Positions 54,371-62,807 of a DNA stretch of 64,000 nt are shown here, one piece after another. The DNA is taken from NCBI RefSeq assembly GCF_044759095.2, contig NZ_JBIYSM020000015.1, positions 17,185 to 81,184 on the forward strand. The letters run 5' to 3'. The DNA comes from JBIYSM02 sp044759095. Its GTDB lineage: Bacteria > Bacillota > Bacilli > Brevibacillales > Brevibacillaceae. Each line of letters begins with the position of its first letter. Position 1 is the stretch's first letter. Both the position numbers and the translations under genes were made by a program. The notes beneath the pieces are model-generated. The model did no database searches. It saw only the letters and a program-made list of their open reading frames with translations, and was not told the origin of the DNA.

Positions 54371-55042
54371 CTAATTATTAGTTTTATGTTTCAACCAATG
54401 GGAATGAGCAGGATTTGTTTCCAATACGTAGATATCAATTGGACCTCCGACAGTCTCAACTTTATCCATGACTTCCGCAAATCCTTTTTGATAATAATCT
54501 AATGCGTCCTGAAAGGTCCAATCATCTGTATTTGTTTCATAATATGGCATAATGATCGGATATACCTCGTCATCACCTATGACTGCCTTCCTCCCACCCC
54601 AATTAAACTCATTAAAGTGCGATTCATATGCATGGATTTTTGGCTTTAATTCCCCACCTTCGTTTTCCTCAAAATTCGCAAGTAAAAAGGAGAAGCGATT
54701 GTCTAAGCTAAAAGGGTTACGCCCCAGCTTTTCACTTAATGTTCGGTTCCACATCTCCACAAGTCCTGTTAATAATTGTTTGCCTGTAGCCTTGGATATA
54801 TTAGGTCGATTTACTTCGAGAAAATACTCTGTTATTTTATTTAAGTCAAAATAACGTCCTTCACCTTGATAGGCTTTTCGCAATCCAGCATGACCTATAG
54901 CGATTTTGTTCTGTACAGGAATGATTTTATCCCCTTCGTCACTATAATCCACCATTTTTCCTTCATCATTTTTAGCTGATGACCTACTATCTGCTATCAT
55001 AATGATTTTGTCTTGCCATGTATAAGCGACTATCATTGTCAT
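54371..55042 (-). CDS. Proteasome-beta-like Ntn hydrolase
   Basis: A 223-residue protein. Start ATG 55042 (GGAGG, 9 bases) gives MTMIVAYTWQDKIIMIADSR: removal of Met would expose Thr1, and Asp lies at exactly position 17 in ADSR, as in proteasome beta subunits and HslV. A Lys in GDKIIPVQNKIAIGHAGL (position 38) can serve as the Lys33 equivalent. The C-terminal half (DDEVYPIIMPYYETN and following) has no recognised motif. So it is probably an N-terminal-threonine peptidase or amidase. It is paired with the HEPN gene. No ATPase partner or autocleaved propeptide is seen. Confidence 0.65.
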   Translation of the reverse strand: MTMIVAYTWQDKIIMIADSRSSAKNDEGKMVDYSDEGDKIIPVQNKIAIGHAGLRKAYQGEGRYFDLNKITEYFLEVNRPNISKATGKQLLTGLVEMWNRTLSEKLGRNPFSLDNRFSFLLANFEENEGGELKPKIHAYESHFNEFNWGGRKAVIGDDEVYPIIMPYYETNTDDWTFQDALDYYQKGFAEVMDKVETVGGPIDIYVLETNPAHSHWLKHKTNN

Positions 55043-55207
55043 TGATTTTTTCCTCCATAACAATCGCATATTCCCTAGATTAAATATTTTACCATAACAT
55101 TCGGGAAATTTACCTGTATTTTCAGAAATCACACACTTAAACTATTCTGCCTTTAGTTCATAACTGAATGTCGGACTACATCTTTATTATATTTGGACGC
55201 TATACGT

Positions 55208-55256
55208 AAAAAAAAGAACATCATGGCTAGTCATAAATGATTTTCCATGATGTTCG
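55208..55256 (-). terminator. Terminator hairpin inside the Tn7-like right end
   Basis: GAACATCATGG and CCATGATGTTC form a perfect 11-bp stem followed by eight T residues on the minus strand. It would stop glmS transcripts from entering the element. Tn7 has a hairpin at the same relative position. Confidence 0.85.
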
Positions 55257-55258
55257 TT

Positions 55259-55324
55259 AAAAACGACTTTATTATAAATTAAATATCTTTATTATTTACT
55301 TAACAACTTTTTTATTACTCTACA
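55259..55324 (-). mobile_element. Tn7-like right end at attTn7
   Basis: Reading away from glmS, the end begins TGTAGAGTAATAAAAAAGTT at 55324, exactly 26 bases after the glmS stop codon, where Tn7 inserts. Three related sites follow with an exact 20-bp period: AATAAAAAAGTTGTT (55302-55316), AATAATAAAGATATTT (55281-55296) and TATAATAAAGTCGTTT (55261-55276). Tn7's own TnsB sites contain ACAATAAAGTCTTAAAC, so the core AATAAAGTC is shared. The likely 5-bp target duplicate is AAGCT (55325-55329). The other end was not found. Confidence 0.7.
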
Positions 55325-55349
55325 AGCTTTATTTCTAGTCTATTACTCC

Positions 55350-57182
55350 TTACTCCACCGTCACGCTCTTCGCGAGGTTGCGCGGCTTGTCGACGTCGAG
55401 GCCGCGGGCCACGGAGGCGTAGTAGGCGAGCAGTTGCAATGGAATGACGGTCAAGACCGGTGTGAGGAATGGAATGGTTGCCGGGACGTGAATCACTTCG
55501 TCCACCGTTTTGGCCAGATCATCGTTGCCTTCCAGGGCGAAGCCGAGGACGCGAGCGCCGCGGGCTTTTACTTCCACGATGTTGCTGACCATTTTTTCGT
55601 AAATGTCCGGCTGGGTCGCCAGCGCGATCACCGGCACGTTGTCTTCGATCAGGGCGAGTGTACCGTGCTTCAGCTCACCGGCTGCATAGGCTTCGGAGTG
55701 GATGTAGGAGATCTCCTTCAGCTTCAGGGAACCTTCGAGAGAAACGGCATAATCCAGGCTGCGGCCGATAAAGAAGAGGCTGGTCACTTCCTTGATGCTG
55801 TTGGCAAAGTCACGGATGCGGTCAACGTTGCCGAGGATGGCGGTAATTTTCGCAGGAAGCTCCTGAAGCTGCTCTACGATCTCCGCGATCTGTTCAGCTG
55901 TTTGTGTGCCCTTAACCTGAGCAAAGTAAAGGGCAAACAGATAGAGGGCCACCACCTGGCTGGTGTATGCCTTGGTGGATGCGACTGCGATCTCGGGTCC
56001 CGCCCAGGTAAAGATCACTTCATCCGCTTCACGGGCAACGGAGCTGCCGACGACGTTGGTGATGGCGAGCACCGTGACGTTGCTCTTCTTGGCTTCACGG
56101 AGCGCTGCCAGCGTGTCGGCCGTCTCACCGGACTGGCTGATCACGATCATCAACGTTTTGTCGGTATAGATCGGGTCGCGATAGCGGAATTCAGAAGCAA
56201 CCGCCACTTCTACCGGTACGCGGGTGATCTTCTCGATGACATCCTTTCCTACCAGGCCCGCATGCATGGAGGTTCCGCACGCCACGATGTAGATGCGGTC
56301 GTACGCAGCGAGCTGTGCATCGCTCATTTTCAGTTCAGGCAGCTGAACGCGTTTGTTGTCTGTGTCGATACGAGAACCCATGGTGTCGCGAACCGCTTGC
56401 GGCTGCTCATAGATTTCCTTGAGCATGAACGAATCGTAACCGCCTTTTTCTGCCTGCACCAAATCCCAATCGACGTGGAACAGCTCACGCTCAATCTTGG
56501 CACCGGACTCCGCCTCCAGCAGTTCTACACCGTCGCGGGTGAGAACGGCCATCTCCCCTTCGTTGAGGATGTAAACGTCGCGGGTATGCTCCAGCATCGC
56601 CGGGATATCGGACCCAATGAAGCATTCACCCTCGCCGGCACCCACAACCAGCGGGCTGGCCAGACGTACGGCTACCAGCTTATCCGGCTCGTGCTCCGTC
56701 ATGATGCCCAGAGCGTACGCGCCTCTCATCCGTTGAACTGCTTTGCGCACGGTTGTCACAATGTCGCCCTCATACAGATCTGCCAAGAGGTGCGCGATGA
56801 CTTCCGTATCTGTTTCCGATTGGAACTTGTATCCTTTTGCCAAAAGCTCTTCCTTGATGGACAGGAAGTTCTCAATGATCCCGTTGTGAATGACGACAAA
56901 TTTGCCGGATTCGTCTGTATGCGGGTGAGCGTTTTCGTCGGATGGTTTTCCGTGCGTCGCCCAACGTGTGTGACCGATCCCCGCATTACCGTGCAGCGGT
57001 TGTTTTTCCAGGCGCTCTTCCAGTACAGCCAAACGGCCTTTTGCCTTCGCAACGGACAGACCCTGATCGGTCAAAACGGCAATCCCTGCCGAATCATATC
57101 CGCGATACTCCAGTTTGCTCAACCCGCCGATGATGATTTCTTGCGCATTTCTATTTCCAATGTATCCTACAATTCCGCACAT
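55350..57182 (-). CDS. glmS: Glutamine-fructose-6-phosphate aminotransferase
   Basis: The 610-residue enzyme makes glucosamine-6-phosphate from fructose-6-phosphate and glutamine, the entry to cell-wall amino sugars. Start ATG 57182 places the nucleophile Cys second (MCGIVGYIGNRNAQ). The glutaminase domain includes TRWATHGKPSDENAHPH; the isomerase half has two SIS domains (VACGTSMHAGLVGK, then SYIHSEAYAAGELKHG) and ends DKPRNLAKSVTVE, the conserved tail bound by TnsD in attTn7. It is controlled by the ribozyme upstream. Confidence 0.96.
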   Translation of the reverse strand: MCGIVGYIGNRNAQEIIIGGLSKLEYRGYDSAGIAVLTDQGLSVAKAKGRLAVLEERLEKQPLHGNAGIGHTRWATHGKPSDENAHPHTDESGKFVVIHNGIIENFLSIKEELLAKGYKFQSETDTEVIAHLLADLYEGDIVTTVRKAVQRMRGAYALGIMTEHEPDKLVAVRLASPLVVGAGEGECFIGSDIPAMLEHTRDVYILNEGEMAVLTRDGVELLEAESGAKIERELFHVDWDLVQAEKGGYDSFMLKEIYEQPQAVRDTMGSRIDTDNKRVQLPELKMSDAQLAAYDRIYIVACGTSMHAGLVGKDVIEKITRVPVEVAVASEFRYRDPIYTDKTLMIVISQSGETADTLAALREAKKSNVTVLAITNVVGSSVAREADEVIFTWAGPEIAVASTKAYTSQVVALYLFALYFAQVKGTQTAEQIAEIVEQLQELPAKITAILGNVDRIRDFANSIKEVTSLFFIGRSLDYAVSLEGSLKLKEISYIHSEAYAAGELKHGTLALIEDNVPVIALATQPDIYEKMVSNIVEVKARGARVLGFALEGNDDLAKTVDEVIHVPATIPFLTPVLTVIPLQLLAYYASVARGLDVDKPRNLAKSVTVE

Positions 57183-57298
57183 GTGTATGTTGTCCCCTCT
57201 CGTATTGACGGAGACACAACCCTGCATTGTCATGGTACGGGGTGTGTCCCCGCCATTCCATCTGGTTTTCCATTCAATCCTATGGCTTCCTGTATCAT

Positions 57299-57446
57299 AC
57301 GCAGGTATTGTGCAGCGAGTCGCCTCGCTGTTTTGTTCCTGCGTTCTGCGGCAGTGATACTCTGCCGGGAGGCATCCGCCGAACTCTTCGATAAACCTCC
57401 ACCTCGTCCACTGCGCTCCATGTCGGGCAGCCGCAGTGCTGGCGCT
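57299..57446 (-). ncRNA. glmS ribozyme (GlcN6P-responsive)
   Basis: The minus strand between glmM and glmS contains the glmS ribozyme core. The cleavage site lies before GCGCC (A at 57446, G at 57445), followed by the conserved blocks GACGAGG, GGTTTATCGA, TTCGGCGGATGCC and CCCGGCAG, then the P3-P4 type hairpin AGCGAGGCGACTCGCT. These match the order in the known Thermoanaerobacter and Bacillus ribozymes. Binding of glucosamine-6-phosphate triggers self-cleavage and lowers glmS expression. Confidence 0.93.
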
Positions 57447-57584
57447 TTTCACGTCTCTTTGATCCCTTCATCGTTTTCTCCTTTTCCCGATTCCCCCTTT
57501 CAAGCAACCAGCTTTCGTGCAACATCAATAACTTTACCACAGCTTTGCAAACGCAACAATCTTTTCTTTGTCTTTTACAAGTAT

Positions 57585-57612
57585 GCAAGAGGGAGCGGCT
57601 TTGTACCACTCC
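57585..57612 (-). terminator. Hairpin after glmM
   Basis: GGGAGTGG and CCGCTCCC arms with a 7-base loop lie just past the glmM stop on the minus strand, but only a short T-poor tail follows. It may be a weak or leaky terminator before the glmS unit. Confidence 0.4.
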
Positions 57613-57623
57613 CCTGCGTGTAT

Positions 57624-58970
57624 TTAGACCAGTTCGCGTTTGACGACGTCGGCGATTCGCTCAACCAACTGCTGCAGCTGGGCTTCATCCGGCCCTTCCG
57701 CCATCACGCGCACGATCGGCTCTGTTCCGGACGGACGAACGAGCACGCGGCCATTGCCCGCAAGCTCCTCTTCCACTTCCTTGATACTTTGCTCGATGGC
57801 TGCATTGCCGGACAGCTTGGTTTTGTCCTCGACGCGTACGTTTACCAAAATCTGCGGATACTTGGTCATGATCTGCTTCAACTCGGAGAGCGGTTTACCC
57901 GACTCCTTCACGATGTTTAACAGCTGCAGACCTGTAAGCAGACCATCTCCAGTGGTGTTGTAGTCAAGGAAGATAATGTGTCCGGACTGCTCGCCACCCA
58001 GATTGTAGCCGCCGCGAATCATCTCTTCCACTACGTAGCGATCCCCTACTGCTGTCTTGGTCGTATTGATCGCTGCCTCTTCCATCGCCTTGAAAAAGCC
58101 CATATTGGCCATGACGGTTGTCACTACGGTGTTGTTGTTCAGTTTGCCCTTCGCTTTCAGCGCGCGTGCGCAGATCGCCATGATGTAGTCACCGTCGACG
58201 ATCTCCCCTTTTTCGTCCACCGCAATGCAGCGATCCGCATCGCCGTCAAAGGATAATCCCAGGTCCGCCTTGTGCTTCAGCACTTCCTCCTGCAGCTTCT
58301 CAGGATGGGTAGAGCCGCACTGTTCGTTGATATTGACACCGTTCGGGTTTGCCCCGATGGTGATCACCTCTGCCTCCACATCGGCGAACAGGCGGGCGGC
58401 CAGAGAAGAAACGGCGCCATTGGCGCAATCCAGAACGACCTTCATGCCCTCAAACCGTTCCGACACCGTATTTTTCAAGTGGGAAAGGTACTTCTGACCA
58501 CCCTCCAGGAAGTCCAGCACGGTTCCGATCTGCTCTCCCGTCGGGCGTGGCAGCGTATCCTCCGCTGCATCGAGGTATTGCTCAATCTCCGCTTCCACCT
58601 CATCTGACAACTTAAAGCCGTTGCTGCCGAAAAACTTGATACCGTTGTCCGGGAAAGGGTTGTGGGACGCCGAAATCATGACGCCGGCGTCCGCCCCCAG
58701 CGCGCGTGTCAAATACGCTACACCCGATGTCGAAATCACGCCCAGTCTCACCACTTCCGCTCCTACGGACAGCAGACCTGACAGCAGGGCGCTTTCCAGC
58801 AACTGACCAGAAATCCGGGTATCTCGACCGATGACTACCTTCGGCTTGCCTTCCTGCTTGTGTCTGGTTAGTACGTAGCCGCCTACCCGCCCGATCTTAA
58901 AGGCGAGCTCCGGCGTCAATTGTGAGTTAGCAACACCACGTACACCATCTGTTCCGAAATACTTCCCCAT
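57624..58970 (-). CDS. glmM: Phosphoglucosamine mutase
   Basis: A 448-residue enzyme converting glucosamine-6-phosphate to glucosamine-1-phosphate. It starts MGKYFGTDGVRGVAN and carries the phospho-Ser loop GVMISASHNPFPDNGIKFFG (about residues 95-114), the metal site DGDADR (about 242) and the phosphate loop RPSGTEPIVRVMAEG at the C terminus. It lies in the conserved order cdaA-cdaR-glmM-glmS; its activity with CdaA is modulated in other Bacillales by direct binding. Confidence 0.96.
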   Translation of the reverse strand: MGKYFGTDGVRGVANSQLTPELAFKIGRVGGYVLTRHKQEGKPKVVIGRDTRISGQLLESALLSGLLSVGAEVVRLGVISTSGVAYLTRALGADAGVMISASHNPFPDNGIKFFGSNGFKLSDEVEAEIEQYLDAAEDTLPRPTGEQIGTVLDFLEGGQKYLSHLKNTVSERFEGMKVVLDCANGAVSSLAARLFADVEAEVITIGANPNGVNINEQCGSTHPEKLQEEVLKHKADLGLSFDGDADRCIAVDEKGEIVDGDYIMAICARALKAKGKLNNNTVVTTVMANMGFFKAMEEAAINTTKTAVGDRYVVEEMIRGGYNLGGEQSGHIIFLDYNTTGDGLLTGLQLLNIVKESGKPLSELKQIMTKYPQILVNVRVEDKTKLSGNAAIEQSIKEVEEELAGNGRVLVRPSGTEPIVRVMAEGPDEAQLQQLVERIADVVKRELV

Positions 58971-59013
58971 TCTTGTCCCTCATTTCTTTCCTTATGCACA
59001 ACGTAGCATATGC

Positions 59014-60261
59014 CTACCTTTGTTTGTTCGTGATTTCCACTGTCACACGTGTCGGCGCCGTCGCAGCCGTCTTCACGTAGTCAGGTTGGTTATAAATGTA
59101 GTTCAGACTGATGACATGCACACCTGCAGGCAGGTTGCTTACGTCCGCCACTACCTGTACGTCTTCTGCCGACAGTTTTTGCAAAATGTCCGGCGCCCCG
59201 ACAACCTCGACGTCCACGGTCGAGATTTCCTGCCCGTCGGCTGACAATACCTTGGCTTGCGATTCTTCGGACAACCCGCTGATGCGGATTGGGATATTCT
59301 CCAAACGTTTGGTCGAGGAAGGAACCACTTTCAGCGACACCTTCAAATACTCGGGGTCGACCTTCACGATATTCTCCATTACAGGTATCTTTAGCTCCAA
59401 GAGGCGATCCGATGTAAGGTTGCTGAGGTCAATCTCCGGCCCAGGATAGGTCCCCGATTTTAACGCATCAATCACTTCCTTAGGTCCGTACACCGTCACC
59501 TCTTTCACATTCATATCCACACTAGCCAAACTATAGCCATCCGGCATTTCATTCGTCAAGTTTAATTTAATCGGCACTTGGACAAACGGACTGGTCACAG
59601 GTACGTTTACTTCGACTGTAAGCGGAATGACTTCTGCGCCCTGTATGACGTTCCCGGCCTTGTCCACCACTTTCAGAGGCACGGTTTTCTTAATCGGAGA
59701 AGTTGCCTCCTCCAGGTCGACCGACGCTTTGACCACCGCCACGTTGTCCACCTGGCTCTCCGGTACCCGCACGAGCACGCGGAACGGCTTGACGATCGGC
59801 TCTCCGGGCGTGTAGCCAGGAGCGACCTGACCCAGCATTTCCACGGTAACCTCCCGCTCTACCGTTTTCTTTTCTTCCAGTGTGACTTCCACGATATTGG
59901 GAATGATGCCTACGCGCGCCTCTTCGGGGAATCCTTTGTACTGCACCGGGACACGGTGAGTACCTTTGCCCAGGTGACGCACATCGACGTATACCTCATA
60001 CGACTCCGGCGGAACAAAATTGTGCCGATAGAACGGATTGGTGCTCTCCAAAGCCACCTTAACCGTACGAGGCTGTTTCACAACCTGGTAGCGGTCCGTG
60101 TCATACCAGACGTGCAGGTTGACGCCGTCGATAAAGACCGGCTGACTCGTGTCTGTAGGCGGCGTCGGTTCGGCCTCCAGGTTCACGATCATCCACATCA
60201 TCATGGCCAGCATCAGCGCAATGGCTCTCGCAAACCAATGACTGTTCAACCATCTATCCAT
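59014..60261 (-). CDS. cdaR: CdaA regulator CdaR (YbbR-domain protein)
   Basis: A 415-residue membrane-anchored protein with a single N-terminal helix (about 8-27) and an outer part made of about four YbbR repeats of about 80 residues. The repeats are marked by VxxV-type strands such as LLELKIPVMENIVKVDPEYL and PTRVTVEI near the end. It controls the diadenylate cyclase CdaA. Its start overlaps the cdaA 3' end by eight bases. It is a little shorter than the B. subtilis protein. Confidence 0.92.
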   Translation of the reverse strand: MDRWLNSHWFARAIALMLAMMMWMIVNLEAEPTPPTDTSQPVFIDGVNLHVWYDTDRYQVVKQPRTVKVALESTNPFYRHNFVPPESYEVYVDVRHLGKGTHRVPVQYKGFPEEARVGIIPNIVEVTLEEKKTVEREVTVEMLGQVAPGYTPGEPIVKPFRVLVRVPESQVDNVAVVKASVDLEEATSPIKKTVPLKVVDKAGNVIQGAEVIPLTVEVNVPVTSPFVQVPIKLNLTNEMPDGYSLASVDMNVKEVTVYGPKEVIDALKSGTYPGPEIDLSNLTSDRLLELKIPVMENIVKVDPEYLKVSLKVVPSSTKRLENIPIRISGLSEESQAKVLSADGQEISTVDVEVVGAPDILQKLSAEDVQVVADVSNLPAGVHVISLNYIYNQPDYVKTAATAPTRVTVEITNKQR

Positions 60262-61072
60262 GTTTTCGCCTCCATTGCCAACGACTTCCCATGGATTTGC
60301 TCTTTGTCGTAGGATGCAGCTGCTCTGTCAAAATTTCCGCCAACTGTTCCTCCGTCAGATTACGGGTGACTTCCCCGTTCGCGGCAAAGGACACTTGGCC
60401 GGTTTCCTCCGATACCACAATGGACAAGCCGTCCGAAACCTCGCTCATCCCAATGGCAGCACGGTGGCGAGTACCCAATTCTTTTGAAATCGACGTATTT
60501 TCAGAGAGCGGCAGATAACAGCCCGCCGCCAGAATGACGTCTTTGCGCATGATAACGGCACCGTCGTGGAGCGGCGTATTCGGAATGAAGATGTTGATCA
60601 ACAGCTCCGAGCTTACACGACCATTGATGGCGATGCCCGTCTCCACGTAATCGTTTAATCCCGTGTCCCGTTCAATGACGATCAAGGCCCCAATGCGGCG
60701 CTTCGCCATGTAGGTAATGGACTTGGTTACTTCATGAACAATTCGACGCACCGTCTCTTCATCCTGAATGCTGTGGGAACGGGAGAACAGCCTGCCTCGT
60801 CCCAACTGCTCCAGAGCGCGGCGCAGTTCTGGTTGAAAAATAATCACAAGGGCCAGCACCCCAAACGTAAACGCCTGCGACATCAACCAATGGAGGGTTG
60901 TCAGCTGGAAGTACTTGCTCAAAAGCCAGGTGACCACAATCACCATAATCCCTTTCAACAGCTGTACCGCCCGTGTACCGCGTATCAGCAATATTAATTT
61001 ATAAATCAAGTACGTGACGAGCAGGATGTCGATCACGTAACGCAGCAAATCCCCATAGTCCAACGAAACCAT
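60254..61072 (-). CDS. cdaA: Diadenylate cyclase CdaA
   Basis: A 272-residue c-di-AMP synthase. Three N-terminal helices (to about residue 90) precede the DAC domain with its catalytic LHDGAVIM (about 170) and ATP-binding GTRHRAAIGMSE (about 200) motifs. Start ATG 61072 has TTGGAGG. It forms the usual unit with CdaR and GlmM; c-di-AMP governs potassium and cell-wall homeostasis. Confidence 0.94.
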   Translation of the reverse strand: MVSLDYGDLLRYVIDILLVTYLIYKLILLIRGTRAVQLLKGIMVIVVTWLLSKYFQLTTLHWLMSQAFTFGVLALVIIFQPELRRALEQLGRGRLFSRSHSIQDEETVRRIVHEVTKSITYMAKRRIGALIVIERDTGLNDYVETGIAINGRVSSELLINIFIPNTPLHDGAVIMRKDVILAAGCYLPLSENTSISKELGTRHRAAIGMSEVSDGLSIVVSEETGQVSFAANGEVTRNLTEEQLAEILTEQLHPTTKSKSMGSRWQWRRKHG

Positions 61073-61121
61073 AACGAAGCCTCCAATATCTCGCTTCATT
61101 GATGCAATCCATTTTGTTCCT

Positions 61122-61156
61122 GTGGAAAAAGCACGGCTTCACGTGCCGTGCTGCAA
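61122..61156 (-). terminator. Terminator of sigW-rsiW
   Basis: AGCACGGC and GCCGTGCT arms with a 7-base loop, followed by TTTTTCC on the minus strand, between rsiW and cdaA. It implies that cdaA has its own promoter or depends on readthrough. Confidence 0.85.
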
Positions 61157-61180
61157 AACAGCTATACCTTCTATTTTCGC

Positions 61181-61804
61181 TTAAGGGCCAACGGGAAGCA
61201 AGTCATTTCCAATATTTTTCACTTCATACCAGATCCAATCGAAAATGGCTTCGATTGATTCAGCGCTTCCGGCGACCTGAGCTGTCGAGGCGAGAAACAC
61301 TTTTCCCTCGATAGCCACCACATTCCCTTTTACCTCGCCCTGGACTTCAACATTGCCGTTGCGGACGATCAAATCCCCGATTATGGTTGTCCCTGCTGGA
61401 ACAACGACCACGTTCCGATCGTGATCGATTTTCAGCTTATCCATGCTTGACGAGGACACCTGCAGCATGTCGTCCCGTTCAAACCAGGAAGCAAACAGGC
61501 TTCCTGTCATCAGAAACATAAAGACTGCCGCTGCGGTCAAAAACGGGTGATTCCGCAGCCAGTTTGAAAACCGATTCGCTTTTGTAGGCGCTGGCAATTG
61601 CGCCAGAACGCGTATCGTAAAGTCAGGGGAAACGTGAATGTGGGACGCACTTTGGACGAAGGCGATGGCACGCTGCAGCTCATGCAGGTGCCGACGACAG
61701 GACGCGCACACTTTCAGATGCTCTTGCAGCCGCTGGTTGGAAAGCTCGTCTAGGTCACCGTCCAAAAACTCGTGGATGAGGACAATCGATTCTCTGCATT
61801 CCAT
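61181..61804 (-). CDS. rsiW: Anti-sigma-W factor RsiW
   Basis: A 207-residue single-span membrane protein. The cytosolic N terminus is a zinc anti-sigma domain with HLKVCASCRRHL (His-x3-Cys-x2-Cys, about 30-41). The membrane helix is at about 88-106 (FLTAAAVFMFLMTGSLF). The outer domain has a polymer-forming-like VRNGNVEVQGEVKGNVVAIE stretch. It holds SigW inactive until cut by site-1 and site-2 proteases. It follows sigW by 18 bases. Confidence 0.92.
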   Translation of the reverse strand: MECRESIVLIHEFLDGDLDELSNQRLQEHLKVCASCRRHLHELQRAIAFVQSASHIHVSPDFTIRVLAQLPAPTKANRFSNWLRNHPFLTAAAVFMFLMTGSLFASWFERDDMLQVSSSSMDKLKIDHDRNVVVVPAGTTIIGDLIVRNGNVEVQGEVKGNVVAIEGKVFLASTAQVAGSAESIEAIFDWIWYEVKNIGNDLLPVGP

Positions 61805-61822
61805 CGTAACTCTCTCCTTTCT

Positions 61823-62386
61823 TTACATAAATCGCAACCTGCTTCGCAACGCTTCGCGACCGCGATGAATCCTCGTTTTAATCGTGGTTACAGGGAGTTT
61901 CAGCACATCGCTGATCTCTTGCAGAGACAAATCCTCAATGTAGCGCAGAATCATAATGGAACGATATTTCGGCGCCAAATGTGAGATGGCATCCTGTACG
62001 GTTTCCTGCAGCTCCTGCGTCACCAGTTTTTCTTCCGGTGTTTTGTCGTTAGAGGAAAGGCGCGAATACCAGTCCATCCCCTGCCCTGACTCTATCTCTT
62101 CGTCCAGGGAAAAATCCGGTCGTTTTTTTCTGCCCCGGTCGATGCACAAATTGGTGGCAATCCGGTAAATCCAGGTGGAGAACTTGTAGCTGTCATCGTA
62201 GCTGTGCAGGTTGGCATATACTCGCAAGAACGTCTCCTGGGCAATGTCCTCGGCATCCTGTCGGTTTCCCACCATTCGATAGGCCAGTTGGAATATTTTA
62301 TCCTTGTATATCTCTATTAACTCGGCAAACGCTTCGCGATCTCCGCGCTTTGCTCGCTCCGTTAACCGTTTTTCTACAAATTCCAT
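61823..62386 (-). CDS. sigW: ECF sigma factor SigW
   Basis: A 187-residue extracytoplasmic-function sigma factor. Region 2 shows YKDKIFQLAYRMVGNRQDAE and the DIAQETFLRVYANLHSYD -10-binding part; region 4 shows YIEDLSLQEISDVLKLPVTT (-35 binding). It directs the cell-envelope stress regulon. It has a GAGGAGG site and an autoregulatory sigma-W-type promoter upstream. Confidence 0.95.
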   Translation of the reverse strand: MEFVEKRLTERAKRGDREAFAELIEIYKDKIFQLAYRMVGNRQDAEDIAQETFLRVYANLHSYDDSYKFSTWIYRIATNLCIDRGRKKRPDFSLDEEIESGQGMDWYSRLSSNDKTPEEKLVTQELQETVQDAISHLAPKYRSIMILRYIEDLSLQEISDVLKLPVTTIKTRIHRGREALRSRLRFM

Positions 62387-62418
62387 GCGATCCTCCTCGC
62401 AGCACCGTAATCCTTATA

Positions 62419-62444
62419 TACGGACGATACTGCATTTGGTTTCG
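62419..62444 (-). promoter_or_regulatory. Sigma-W autoregulatory promoter
   Basis: CGAAAC (62439-62444) and CGTA (62419-62422) on the minus strand with a 16-base spacer fit the sigma-W pattern TGAAAC-N16-CGTA, one base off in the -35 box. It lies 33 bases before sigW. Confidence 0.65.
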
Positions 62445-62562
62445 TTTTTCACCTTATTTTCGCAGCCTTTTTCATTTACAAAAGAAGGAATAATGACCCA
62501 GTTTCTTTATATAATAATAGTGGTAGATCCATATAAACAGGATGGTAAGGAGAGTGGAACCA

Positions 62563-62712
62563 ATGGGAGATGAAAGCGTTCTTCTCCAAATTGAAAAGCT
62601 CCGAAAAGAATTAAACGAGCGATACAAACAGCATCCCGTGATCACGCCCGAAATGGTGAAACTAAGCAAGAAGCTTGATCGCCTTTTGAACAAATTACAT
62701 CTCCACCCATAG
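62563..62712 (+). CDS. Spo0E-family aspartyl-phosphate phosphatase
   Basis: A 49-residue, two-helix protein: MGDESVLLQIEKLRKELNER, a short turn, then ITPEMVKLSKKLDRLLNKLH. The SxxLDxxL motif (here SKKLDRLL) is the signature of Spo0E-like phosphatases that remove phosphate from Spo0A and delay sporulation. It has an AAGGAG site. It stands between sigW and rocF on the opposite strand. Confidence 0.87.
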   Translation: MGDESVLLQIEKLRKELNERYKQHPVITPEMVKLSKKLDRLLNKLHLHP

Positions 62713-62753
62713 AATGTATCCATTTCTTCTGCAAATGTAAAGATGTGGAAAAC

Positions 62754-62790
62754 AGAAAAGAGGGGGATTTTCCTTCCCCCTCTTTTTTAC
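62754..62790. terminator. Bidirectional terminator
   Basis: AAAAGAGGGGGA and TCCCCCTCTTTT arms around a short loop, with T runs on both strands. It serves the Spo0E-like gene on the plus strand and rocF on the minus strand. Confidence 0.85.
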
Positions 62791-62807
62791 GTTACACGCA
62801 CGGCTCT

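Noticed and set aside
57230..57609. Minus-strand short frames in the glmM-glmS gap
   Set aside because: They overlap the glmS ribozyme, whose conserved RNA core explains the sequence better.
55434..57920. Plus-strand open frame of about 828 codons
   Set aside because: Runs antisense through glmS and across the glmS ribozyme into glmM; no domain features. It is a shadow frame.
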